Assembly: GCA_905215045.1 (NCBI GenBank)
Contig: CAJMOO010000015.1
Span: 1 to 28,767 of the forward strand
DNA: 28,767 nt
Source: an uncultured bacterium
Lineage (GTDB): Bacteria > Bacillota_A > Clostridia > Lachnospirales > Lachnospiraceae
Direction: 5' to 3'
A program made the position numbers and the translations under genes. Below, piece by piece: positions 9,125-16,634 of the stretch. How positions within the stretch are numbered: the stretch's first letter is position 1; each line of letters starts with the position of its first letter. Below the pieces are notes generated by a model. That model saw only the letters and a program-made list of their open reading frames with translations, was not told the DNA's origin and made no database searches.

Positions 9125-10153
9125 ATGAACTATTTTGAAACAAATTTAGAAGAAATATCAAGATCCATACAGTTGCTTGTGCAGATATTTGAATATCAAG
9201 TGTTTGAACTTCAAGTCGAAGAAAAAGATGAAAATCAAACAGGATATGTTCCATATATGATGAACGATGCAATTGAGTGTTATCTAAGTTTTCATGGACT
9301 TCGTATCTCTGGAAAATATGATAAAGACTATGAAGGAGAGATGTGGGCACAACTGGAAGAACGAGAAGGTCGTTATGGGTTGATCGTTCATCAGGGAGAA
9401 GAAAGTGTTTTTACAATGTGGTTTGATGAGATCATGGAACATACGAACTGTTACCGGTATCATGAAATCGGACATTTCTGGAGAGAAGGAGCTGAGCAGT
9501 GGCGCCAGCTAGTCTATATGATCGGAACGATCCGTGAAAAATACCGTTTTCTAGGAGAAGAAGTATGCAATGATCAAGAAATGGAAATTATGTCACTGAT
9601 CGAATTTGCACCATTTTATTACTATTTCCCAATCAATGAAGATCCAGAAGAATGGTATGAGAAAAGCGAAGAAGGCCTATGGTGTATGAGAAATCTTGCT
9701 ATGCAGGCAGGCGATAAAGATTATTTAAAATGGATTGATAAATATGAGAAGCACCCAACCAAACGAATGGAGATGACGCTTGCAAAGAAACTGCAAGATC
9801 CAAAGAGACAAGATTTATATGAATTGATCTGCGAGAAAGTCTGCAATGCTTCTGATCCATATCCAGCAAGGAATTATGGAGAAAGAATCGATCAGAAGAT
9901 TCAACGATACAGGGAACAGGTTGATAAAAAACTGAAAGAACAAGGATTTATGGGAACTTATCCACAGTATGAAAGTGAACATTTATGGGTGCAGGTAACA
10001 GAAGAACATCCGTTTACGATCTTGGAATCCGAAGATTTTAAATTTAAGATTCAATTGATGATCTCGGAATGCAGAGATAAGCATCCACGGAAAAACGCAG
10101 GTTTCTTCAATGGATGGGGAAGAAATGGTAAAATAAAAAGACTCGATTTTTAA
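9125..10153 (+). CDS. Uncharacterised protein, 342 aa (possibly DUF3878-like)
   Basis: This is a soluble, acidic protein rich in Glu, Trp and Tyr, with no signal peptide or membrane segment. Notable segments are CYRYHEIGHFWREG (about 116-129) and EFAPFYYYFP. A long charged helical region lies around residues 200-300. It has the look of a Lachnospiraceae-restricted family that I recall as DUF3878, but I cannot confirm that and no function is known to me. The ATG has an AAAAGGAAA site. It stands alone between the MITE-like element and a bidirectional terminator, whose left arm encodes its last residues. Confidence 0.8.
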   Translation: MNYFETNLEEISRSIQLLVQIFEYQVFELQVEEKDENQTGYVPYMMNDAIECYLSFHGLRISGKYDKDYEGEMWAQLEEREGRYGLIVHQGEESVFTMWFDEIMEHTNCYRYHEIGHFWREGAEQWRQLVYMIGTIREKYRFLGEEVCNDQEMEIMSLIEFAPFYYYFPINEDPEEWYEKSEEGLWCMRNLAMQAGDKDYLKWIDKYEKHPTKRMEMTLAKKLQDPKRQDLYELICEKVCNASDPYPARNYGERIDQKIQRYREQVDKKLKEQGFMGTYPQYESEHLWVQVTEEHPFTILESEDFKFKIQLMISECRDKHPRKNAGFFNGWGRNGKIKRLDF

Positions 10154-10173
10154 TCACGAAAATCGAGTCTTTT
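10136..10173. terminator. Bidirectional terminator between convergent genes
   Basis: A perfect 15-bp stem (10136-10150 with 10159-10173) with an 8-nt loop lies between the 342-aa gene and the L25 gene. It carries a T-run on the plus side (TCTTTTCTTT) and an equivalent run on the minus side (the complement of AAAATAAAAAG). The plus-strand gene ends inside the stem (stop 10151-10153 in the loop). Confidence 0.9.
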
Positions 10174-10188
10174 CTTTCACGGATTTAT

Positions 10189-10770
10189 TTATTCTTCAGC
10201 CGCTTCTTCGTCTTCATCCTCAGGTGCAACTTCTGGTTCTGCGATGTTAACGACCAGAGTATCTTCTGGTGTAACAAGAGAAATCTTGCTGTTAGCAGCT
10301 AATGGCAGGTCTTTGACATGAATCATATCACCAACATTGTACTGTGTTAAGTCAATCTCAACTTTTTCAACGATGTCAGCTGGGAATGCTTTGTATTCAA
10401 TCTCAGATAAAGACTGTTCAACGATACCATTCTGTACAGCATCTTCGTTTAATAATTCGATTGCAGCAGTTGTGTGGATCTTTTCGTCAGCAACTAATGC
10501 CTGGAAGTTGATAAACATTGTTTCGTTTTTCATGGCATTGTAGTCGATTTCTTTTACGATGGCGTCTACATTTTCTCCGTCAACAAGTAAAGTAATGTGA
10601 GCTCCTTTTTTGTTATCCTTTAAGAATTTCGCAGCTTCACGGGAATCAACTTTCAATGGAATGGAATTTTCGATATCTCTGCCAAACAGATTTCCGATAA
10701 CATAACCTTCTTTTCTTAATTTTTTAGCCTTTGTTTTCAAATCTCTTTTTTCTGCAGTTAATGTGTTCAT
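10189..10770 (-). CDS. rplY: 50S ribosomal protein L25 / general stress protein Ctc
   Basis: This 193-residue protein has an N-terminal L25 domain that binds 5S rRNA (about 1-95), a C-terminal TL5/Ctc beta domain (about 100-180) and an acidic Asp/Glu-Ala tail. The two-domain length fits the Ctc type of Firmicutes, longer than the 94-residue E. coli L25. I chose the ATG at 10770 because AAGGAGGAAC lies just before it; the frame remains open further upstream without another ribosome site. The gene is monocistronic, between a terminator and its own promoter, and has a structured 5' leader. Confidence 0.93.
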   Translation of the reverse strand: MNTLTAEKRDLKTKAKKLRKEGYVIGNLFGRDIENSIPLKVDSREAAKFLKDNKKGAHITLLVDGENVDAIVKEIDYNAMKNETMFINFQALVADEKIHTTAAIELLNEDAVQNGIVEQSLSEIEYKAFPADIVEKVEIDLTQYNVGDMIHVKDLPLAANSKISLVTPEDTLVVNIAEPEVAPEDEDEEAAEE

Positions 10771-10803
10771 AAAAGTTCCTCCTTGAAAAAACATTAAGAT
10801 ATT

Positions 10804-10917
10804 GTGCATCTTATGGTATAACACCGGAAGTTCTTTCTATTAATAAGAACGTATATACACAAAAAGAGCTTCCGGTGTAGTGGAAGCTCTTGCTGTATCG
10901 TAGGTGTTTCTATGCAC
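10804..10917 (-). promoter_or_regulatory. Structured 5' leader of the L25/Ctc gene with terminator-like hairpin and competing pairing
   Basis: In the minus-strand transcript a perfect 9-bp hairpin (arms 10882-10890 and 10865-10873, loop of 8) is followed by a U-run (10861-10865), a terminator shape. The 3' arm plus loop (10869-10878) is also perfectly complementary over 10 bases to a later segment (10821-10830), so the two pairings exclude each other. The outer ends GTGCAT (10912-10917) and ATGCAC (10804-10809) can also pair. This is what is seen; conditional regulation is inference. Confidence 0.6.
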
Positions 10918-10925
10918 TTGAGTTT

Positions 10926-10953
10926 ATTATACCACTACTTTCTCATTTTTAAA
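10926..10953 (-). promoter_or_regulatory. Probable sigma-A promoter of the L25/Ctc gene
   Basis: On the minus strand a perfect -10 TATAAT (10926-10931) lies 16 bp after TTTAAA (10948-10953, 4/6 to consensus). It places the structured leader inside the transcript. Confidence 0.65.
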
Positions 10954-11011
10954 GGGGTAAAAATAATGTATTTTTAAAAGAACAAAACGGCTTCTTAGTA
11001 TCGTTTTTGTC

Positions 11012-11039
11012 ACTTCATAGAACACAAAAACATATATTA
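11012..11039 (+). promoter_or_regulatory. Putative sigma-K promoter of the dipicolinate operon
   Basis: CATATATTA (11031-11039) matches the sigma-K -10 consensus CATAnnnTA fully. An AC dinucleotide at 11012-11013 lies 17 bp upstream, as in the sigma-K -35 element. It is 29 bp before the spoVFA start. Dipicolinate synthase is known to be made late in the mother cell under sigma-K in Bacillus. Confidence 0.65.
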
Positions 11040-11068
11040 ATAGAAGAAAAAAGAAAGGAAAAAAGACT

Positions 11069-11941
11069 GTGATTTATGATTTTGCCGTCATTGGCGGTGA
11101 TATGAGACAGGTATATTTAGCCAATTATCTAAAAAATCAAAGATATCAGGTTATCACATATGCAACAAAAAAGGACGGTCTGGAATGTAAAGAAGGTAAA
11201 AACTTTGAAACTGTCATAAGCGAGTCAAGAAATATTATCGGACCTATCGTTTTTTCAAAAAATGAGGAGATTACAAGTAGTTATAAAAATAAAAAGATGC
11301 CAGTGGAAACACTGCTTCAAAAAATGACAAAAGAACAGATCTTATTTGGTGGCTGCATCAGTGAAGAAATTCAAAATGAATGTGAACAAAAAGAAATCGA
11401 AGCATTTGACTTTATGAAAATGGACGATGTCGCCATCTACAATGCGATCGCAACGGCAGAAGGTGCCATTATGGAAGCAATCAAGATGCAGCCGATCAAT
11501 CTGCATAAAAGCCGGTGTCTGGTGCTTGGATATGGAAGATGTGCGAAAGTTCTGGCGGCCAAACTAAAAGGAATGGATGCACAGGTAACGGTCTGTGCCA
11601 GAAATAAAACAGCAAGAAGTCTTGCAAAATCTTTTGGACTTGAAGTTATAGATTTTACGGATTTGAAACGGCGAATCTGTCAATATGATTACATTTTTAA
11701 CACTGTCCCAAAACAGATCCTAAAAGAAGATATCTTAAGGAAGATTTCCAAAGAATCCTGCATCATAGATATTGCATCCTATCCGGGAGGAACAAACCAC
11801 AAAACAGCAGAAAAACTTGGAATCTGTGCAAAGTTATGCCAAAGTCTTCCAGGTATTTATTCTCCAAAATCTTCCGGGATGATGCTTGCAAAAAAAGTTT
11901 TAGAAATCAGTGGAGAGATCAAACATGGTATTAAAAAATAA
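11069..11941 (+). CDS. spoVFA: Dipicolinate synthase subunit A
   Basis: This 290-residue protein, also called DpaA, is the oxidoreductase-like subunit that, with SpoVFB, converts a dihydrodipicolinate-pathway intermediate to dipicolinic acid for the spore core. The N-terminus has IGGDMRQVYLA, the mark of the DpaA N-terminal domain. A nucleotide-binding Rossmann loop, LVLGYGRCAKVL, lies at about 151-162. The start is GTG, with an AAAGGAAA site upstream. It overlaps spoVFB by 17 bp, which implies translational coupling. A sigma-K-like promoter precedes it. Its presence says the host makes dipicolinate by the SpoVF route. Confidence 0.93.
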   Translation: MIYDFAVIGGDMRQVYLANYLKNQRYQVITYATKKDGLECKEGKNFETVISESRNIIGPIVFSKNEEITSSYKNKKMPVETLLQKMTKEQILFGGCISEEIQNECEQKEIEAFDFMKMDDVAIYNAIATAEGAIMEAIKMQPINLHKSRCLVLGYGRCAKVLAAKLKGMDAQVTVCARNKTARSLAKSFGLEVIDFTDLKRRICQYDYIFNTVPKQILKEDILRKISKESCIIDIASYPGGTNHKTAEKLGICAKLCQSLPGIYSPKSSGMMLAKKVLEISGEIKHGIKK

Positions 11942-12515
11942 AAGAATTGGCGTTGGAATGACAGGTTCCTTTTGCACTTACGCAAAAGCCTTTGAACAGA
12001 TCGACCGTTTATTAGAAGAAGGTGCAATCCTGCAAACGATCTTTTCCGATACATCACAGCATATCAAATGCAGGTTTGGAAAAGGAGAGGAGTTTGTGAA
12101 AAAAGCATACGATATGACAGGAAATGAACCAATGAAAACGATCGAGGAAGCCGAGATCATCGGGCCAACCGGCTGTCTTGATGTCTTAGTCTTGATGCCA
12201 TGTACTGGAAATACGATGGCGAAACTAGCCAATGGAATTACAGATACCCCCGTTTTGATGGCTGCAAAAGCCCAGCTAAGGAATGAAAAGCCGGTTGTTA
12301 TTTCCCTGGCAAGTAATGATGCTCTTGGTATGAATCTTAAGAATATTGGGAATCTACTAAATCATAAGCATATTTATTTTGTGCCATTCGGACAGGACGA
12401 TCCGATTAAGAAGCCAAACTCTATGATCGCGGACACAAGACTGTTAACTCCCACGATCTTACAGGCACTAAAAGGCAGACAATATCAGCCGATTCTCATT
12501 GATCATAAAAAATAA
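11925..12515 (+). CDS. spoVFB: Dipicolinate synthase subunit B (flavoprotein family)
   Basis: This 196-residue protein, also called DpaB, belongs to the flavoprotein fold of phosphopantothenoylcysteine decarboxylase. The loop GVGMTGSFCT near the N-terminus and MPCTGNTMAKLANGITDTPV (from about residue 91) are characteristic. I chose the ATG at 11925, where GGAGAG lies 7 bp upstream; a GTG at 11910 would overlap that ribosome site. It overlaps spoVFA by 17 bp and is followed by asnB after 15 bp. Confidence 0.93.
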   Translation: MVLKNKRIGVGMTGSFCTYAKAFEQIDRLLEEGAILQTIFSDTSQHIKCRFGKGEEFVKKAYDMTGNEPMKTIEEAEIIGPTGCLDVLVLMPCTGNTMAKLANGITDTPVLMAAKAQLRNEKPVVISLASNDALGMNLKNIGNLLNHKHIYFVPFGQDDPIKKPNSMIADTRLLTPTILQALKGRQYQPILIDHKK

Positions 12516-12530
12516 AAAGAGGTATCATCT

Positions 12531-14387
12531 ATGTGTGGAATTGCAGGATTTCTAAATCCCGGAAATAATCATCAGAAAACAGAAAAAGAAAAGTATGAGA
12601 TCATAAAGAAAATGAATGAAGCCCAGCACCATAGAGGTCCAGATGATAAAGGAACATTTCTGGAAAATGGCTGTGCATTAGGGCATGTGCGGTTATCCAT
12701 TCTTGATCTTTACAGAGGCCATCAACCTATGTGTAAAAAAAGAGAAGGAAATACCTATGTCATCATCTTAAATGGCGAGATCTATAACATGAAACCATTA
12801 AAAGAACAACTGATCAAAGAAGGAGAAGCCTTTGCGACAACCAGTGATACGGAAGTTGTATTAACTGGATATATCAAATATGGAATTTCTTATATAGAAC
12901 AGTTAAATGGAATCTTTGCTATTGCCTTGTGGGATGGAAAGAAGCAGAAATTATATTTGATCAGAGACCGTGTTGGAGTCAAACCACTGTTTTACACAAA
13001 ACAGGGAGAAACATTGATCTTTGCATCAGAGATCAAAGGCTTGTTTGCATATCCGGGAGTGAAACCAATCATTGACAGGGAAGGTCTTTGTGAAGTCTTT
13101 GGATTAGGACCTGCAAAATCCTATGGAAAAGGAGTTTTCAAAGATATCTATGAAGTTCTTCCAGGGCATTTCTTGGAATATGACAAGAAAGGATTTAAGG
13201 ATCATGCATATTGGAAGTTAGAAGCAAAAGCACACAAAGACAGCAAAGAAGATACGATCGAACATACAAGATGGTTGATCCATGATGCGGTTGAAATGCA
13301 GATGCTATCGGACATTTCGATCAGTACCTTTTTATCAGGTGGAGTGGACAGCAGCCTTGTCACAGCAATCTGTGCGAAAAAGCTTCAAAAAGAAGGAAAA
13401 AACTTAAACACATTTTCTTTTGATTTTGTAAATAACCATCAATATTTCAGATCAAACTCCTTCCAGCCAAGTGAAGACCGTCCTTGGGTTGATAAGATGG
13501 TGGATTTTGCAAAGACAAATCACAGATATCTTGAATGTGACAATGAAAATATGATTGAAAATCTATATAAAGCAGTCGATGCAAGAGATCTTCCATGTAT
13601 GGCGGATGTGGAATCCTCGATGCTATATTTCTGCTCCAAAGTTGTAAAATACAACAAAGTCACATTAACAGGAGAGTGTGCCGATGAGATTTTCGGCGGG
13701 TATCCATGGTTTCACAAAGAGGAATGTTTCAAAGCAGATATCTTCCCATGGTCTATGGATATGGCACCAAGGAAAATGCTGCTAAATGATGATATCTTAC
13801 AGAAAGTGGATTTAGAATCTTATGCAAGAACAGCTTATCAAAAGACGATCAATGAAACACCAAAGCTTTACGGAGAAGATCAGACAGAAGCCAGAAGAAG
13901 GCAGATTTCTTATCTGAATCTAAGGTGGTTTATGGTAACCTTAATGGATCGCATGGACCGCACCAGTATGCATTGCGGATTAGAAGCACGAGTTCCATTT
14001 GCAGATCACAGGATTGTAGAATACTTATATAATGTTCCATGGGAGTTAAAATGTCTAAATGGTGTGGTAAAAGGATTGTTAAGAGCAGCAGGAGAAGAAA
14101 CTCTGCCAGATGAAGTCTTATACCGCAAGAAAAGTCCATATCCAAAGACCTATGATCCAAACTATGAAAAACGCTTATCAGAAGAACTTCTAAAAGTCAT
14201 GGCAAAAAAAGAAGCACCGATCAAAGAACTGATCGATGCATATAAACTAAGCCGATTCTTAGACAGCCCGAAAGATTACGGCAAACCATGGTATGGACAG
14301 CTGATGGCAGGTCCACAGATGATCGCTTATCTTCTGCAAATCAATTACTGGCTGGAAAAATACCAGATTACATTGGATCTTAGATAG
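12531..14387 (+). CDS. asnB: Asparagine synthase (glutamine-hydrolysing)
   Basis: This 618-residue enzyme makes asparagine from aspartate, ATP and glutamine. It begins MCGIAGF, so Cys2 is the glutaminase nucleophile after Met removal. The N-terminal class II amidotransferase domain spans about 1-200 (LNGEIYN and the DTEVVL region). The synthetase domain holds the ATP-pyrophosphatase loop FLSGGVDSS (about 268-275). Only 15 bp separate it from spoVFB and no terminator intervenes, so it should be cotranscribed with the dipicolinate genes. Bacillus subtilis has a sporulation-specific homologue, AsnO; this gene may play that part (inference). The ribosome site is AGAGGT. Confidence 0.94.
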   Translation: MCGIAGFLNPGNNHQKTEKEKYEIIKKMNEAQHHRGPDDKGTFLENGCALGHVRLSILDLYRGHQPMCKKREGNTYVIILNGEIYNMKPLKEQLIKEGEAFATTSDTEVVLTGYIKYGISYIEQLNGIFAIALWDGKKQKLYLIRDRVGVKPLFYTKQGETLIFASEIKGLFAYPGVKPIIDREGLCEVFGLGPAKSYGKGVFKDIYEVLPGHFLEYDKKGFKDHAYWKLEAKAHKDSKEDTIEHTRWLIHDAVEMQMLSDISISTFLSGGVDSSLVTAICAKKLQKEGKNLNTFSFDFVNNHQYFRSNSFQPSEDRPWVDKMVDFAKTNHRYLECDNENMIENLYKAVDARDLPCMADVESSMLYFCSKVVKYNKVTLTGECADEIFGGYPWFHKEECFKADIFPWSMDMAPRKMLLNDDILQKVDLESYARTAYQKTINETPKLYGEDQTEARRRQISYLNLRWFMVTLMDRMDRTSMHCGLEARVPFADHRIVEYLYNVPWELKCLNGVVKGLLRAAGEETLPDEVLYRKKSPYPKTYDPNYEKRLSEELLKVMAKKEAPIKELIDAYKLSRFLDSPKDYGKPWYGQLMAGPQMIAYLLQINYWLEKYQITLDLR

Positions 14388-14394
14388 CCAAATA

Positions 14395-14416
14395 TTGATA
14401 GATCGTTCGATATCAA
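14395..14416. other. Short hairpin between convergent genes
   Basis: TTGATA (14395-14400) and TCG pair with CGA and TATCAA (14408-14416) around a 2-base bulge and a very tight loop. No T-run follows on either strand, so it is not a classical terminator, though it sits where asnB and the AEC gene converge. Confidence 0.3.
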
Positions 14417-14429
14417 CAAGATAATCAGA

Positions 14430-15374
14430 CTAGATCAATGCAAAATATCTAAGAATATAAAGCCATCCAGTCACCGTAAAGGCACTAAACATCGTTGTCA
14501 ACATCACAACGCTGGAAGATAAAGTTCCTTCATGCCCCATATTTTTCGCCATAACAAAACTGCTCACGGTCGTTGCAGAACCAAGCATGATAAGGATTGC
14601 TACAAGTTTATCTGTACGGAATCCAAGTTTCACTGCAATCGGAAGGAAAATAGCACAAAGTCCAACAAGTTTCATAAAAGCAGCAATGGCCGATGGTTTG
14701 AGCTTTCCGAAAGCTTTTTTGATATCAAATGTAGCTCCCATCGCCATTAATCCCATAGGAGTGGCAACATTTCCAATGCTTGAAATAACCTTTTTCGGGA
14801 TTGCAGGCATTGGAATTTTTAATGCAGACCAGACAAGACCTGCGACGATTCCGATCAGGATTGGGTTTGTAACGATTCCTTTGATCGTTTTTTTCACAAC
14901 AGTACGGTCAAGACCACTCTGACCGGGTTTAAATACAGATAAAACGATGACAGCCATCATATTATAGAGTGGCACACTTCCAATGATCATCAAAGGAGCC
15001 ATTCCAGCATTTCCATAAATATTCTGAATAAATGCGATTCCAAGAAGGGCAGCACTGCTTCGGTAAGCTGCCTGAATAAATTCTCCACGGATCGATTTAT
15101 CACCAATCCCACAAGAGATCAGAAAAGAAATCGTAATGCTGATTAAAGTAGCGAAAAAACAAAACAGAACAAACTTAATATCCCATACCTTTGAAAAATC
15201 AACGGTTGCAAGATCTTCAAATACCAGAACAGGCAATGGAACCATAAATACAAATTTATTCATTTTAGAAGCAAAAACGTCATCAATCCAGCCAATCTGT
15301 TTAAAGATGAGTCCTAAGATCATCATCACAAAGACTGGAACGGTGGCATTTAAGCTGAAGATCAGATTTTCCAT
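14430..15374 (-). CDS. AEC family (auxin efflux carrier-like) membrane transporter
   Basis: This 314-residue protein is hydrophobic throughout, with about ten membrane segments. It has the Mem_trans layout: an N-terminal half beginning NATVPVFVMMILGLIFKQIG and a C-terminal half with ATPMGLMAMGATF and LGSATTVSSFVMAKNMG, the latter typical of AEC carriers. Bacterial members move malate, malonate or other carboxylates; the substrate here is unknown. It starts 9 bp after the stop of the DUF1275 gene on the same strand, with only a weak GTGAG ribosome site, so it is probably translated from the same message. Confidence 0.88.
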   Translation of the reverse strand: MENLIFSLNATVPVFVMMILGLIFKQIGWIDDVFASKMNKFVFMVPLPVLVFEDLATVDFSKVWDIKFVLFCFFATLISITISFLISCGIGDKSIRGEFIQAAYRSSAALLGIAFIQNIYGNAGMAPLMIIGSVPLYNMMAVIVLSVFKPGQSGLDRTVVKKTIKGIVTNPILIGIVAGLVWSALKIPMPAIPKKVISSIGNVATPMGLMAMGATFDIKKAFGKLKPSAIAAFMKLVGLCAIFLPIAVKLGFRTDKLVAILIMLGSATTVSSFVMAKNMGHEGTLSSSVVMLTTMFSAFTVTGWLYILRYFALI

Positions 15375-15383
15375 ATAAAATAA

Positions 15384-16103
15384 TTACTCACTTTCTGTAG
15401 TATAAGCTGAGGTTTTCTTTGGTGTGATCAGATAGCGATAGACAAAGTGTTTTACTGTAACAAAATGTTTTCTTGCCCATACAAGACAAAATCCACTGAA
15501 TACAGGCAGAAAACACACCAGAGAACCAGCCTGTCCCAAATTTTTGCAGGACAGATAAGAAACGATAACACCAAAATGGAAACTAAGCAAAACACAAGCG
15601 AAGAACTTCCATTTTCTCAAGGCATCAGGATCCTTACTGCATAGATATTCTGTCATGGATGTCGTAAACTGACGTAGGTTATTCGTAGAGAAGATCGTAG
15701 AGCAGGTAAATCCATCGCCGCCTTTAAATGAACACCACTGGATCGCCATCGCAAAATACAGCGGATAAAGGGCTATAAAATCATTTAGATCAGATGGAAG
15801 AAATGCAACGATCAAAGCAGCCATTGCATCTATAAAAAGACTGACATAAGGAAGATGCAGTCTTGTAAATTTTGGTAAGATCACTGTCAGTGACAACGCA
15901 AACATATAGATAAAAACACCAAGAAGCCTTACAAAAAAATTAGCATCCGGATGTCCTGCAAAGTCTGCAAACACAGAAATCAGATTCGAAGTCTGCGCAG
16001 AACCAAAGAGTTCATGATGGTTAAGGATCGCAAAACCACCAAGAAATCCACCAACAATTGCCATATTAAAATGAATCCATCGATCCATATCCCTACTACA
16101 CAT
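15384..16103 (-). CDS. DUF1275/YoaK-like membrane protein
   Basis: This 239-residue protein has about six membrane segments. The N-terminal pattern, MAIVGGFLGGFAILNH followed by AQTSNLISVF, resembles the GGxxD...TGN layout of DUF1275 (YoaK) proteins. The central AIQWCSFKGGDGFTCSTIF and TNNLRQFTTSM fit the family's QNA and T-T-N-L signatures. Function of the family is unknown. The first ATG (16103) lacks a good ribosome site; the ATG at residue 6 is an alternative. It leads a two-gene operon with the AEC carrier and is read from tandem promoters. Confidence 0.8.
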   Translation of the reverse strand: MCSRDMDRWIHFNMAIVGGFLGGFAILNHHELFGSAQTSNLISVFADFAGHPDANFFVRLLGVFIYMFALSLTVILPKFTRLHLPYVSLFIDAMAALIVAFLPSDLNDFIALYPLYFAMAIQWCSFKGGDGFTCSTIFSTNNLRQFTTSMTEYLCSKDPDALRKWKFFACVLLSFHFGVIVSYLSCKNLGQAGSLVCFLPVFSGFCLVWARKHFVTVKHFVYRYLITPKKTSAYTTESE

Positions 16104-16138
16104 GAAAAAACCAGCTTTCTTAAAAATATTTCCAAAAT

Positions 16139-16206
16139 ATTATATAACCATATGAAAAAATTGTAAAGATAAGGGAAAGTATAAAATATAGTCAATAGTC
16201 AGTCAA
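16139..16206 (-). promoter_or_regulatory. Two tandem sigma-A promoters for the DUF1275-AEC operon
   Basis: Minus strand, upstream promoter: TTGACT (16201-16206), 17-bp spacer, TATACT (16178-16183). Downstream promoter: TTTACA (16162-16167), 17-bp spacer, perfect TATAAT (16139-16144). Both have ideal spacing and lie 35-75 bp before the gene. Confidence 0.75.
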
Positions 16207-16228
16207 AGATTGTCTTTTTTATATAAAA

Positions 16229-16250
16229 TGATGTGGGTGTCAAAAGTCAT
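16229..16250 (+). repeat. Second copy of the MITE-like left end
   Basis: TGATGTGGGTGTCAAAAGTC matches the left end of the element at 8878 in 17 of 19 bases. It is again preceded directly by TAAAA (16224-16228). I found no matching right end downstream, so this is a fragment or a diverged copy. A 12-bp palindrome (16257-16268) follows. Confidence 0.6.
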
Positions 16251-16404
16251 ATTTTAAAAATGCATTTTACATTACATAATAGATGATTGTTCTTTGATAA
16301 CTGAATAAAACTATGTTTTTACGGATCAGGCAGTTAAATGGAAATTCCCTATCGCCTATGCGGTCTCAAATGCTCTGCATTTAAGTTTGCCTTGGAGATG
16401 TCTG

Positions 16405-16614
16405 TGTATACGAGAAAAACGAAATCATAGAATAAAAGCTCCAGAACCATTGAAATTTTGCCGTTGTTTTGAACGGTTCGCAGCTAGCTTGGTGCGTTGT
16501 TTGAGCGTAGCGAGTTACGCAAGGAAAGCTAGCGAATCAGCGACCGTTCAAAACAGCGAGCATAAATTTCTGGTCTGGAGCTTTTATTCTATGATTTCGT
16601 TTTTCTCATATACA
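16405..16614. repeat. Long palindromic element, 210 bp, with 41-bp inverted arms
   Basis: Outer arms 16405-16445 and 16574-16614 are inverted copies with one mismatch in 41. Inside lies a second arm pair (TTGTTTTGAACGGT with its inverse ACCGTTCAAAACA), then GCTAGCTT/AAGCTAGC, then GCGT/ACGC, around the apex GAGCGTAGCGAG. It holds no gene. It begins 20 bp after the htpG stop, so it may fold as a very long hairpin at the end of the htpG message and act as terminator or mRNA stabiliser (inference). The rest of the 530-bp gap (16104-16634) holds the promoters and repeat end listed separately, plus a small hairpin (16368-16382). Confidence 0.8.
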
Positions 16615-16634
16615 TTGAACACTTATTCAAATAA

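Noticed and set aside
10804..10920. T-box or known riboswitch in the L25 leader
   Set aside because: No T-box sequence or recognised riboswitch core is present, and the gene is not an amino-acid or cofactor gene.
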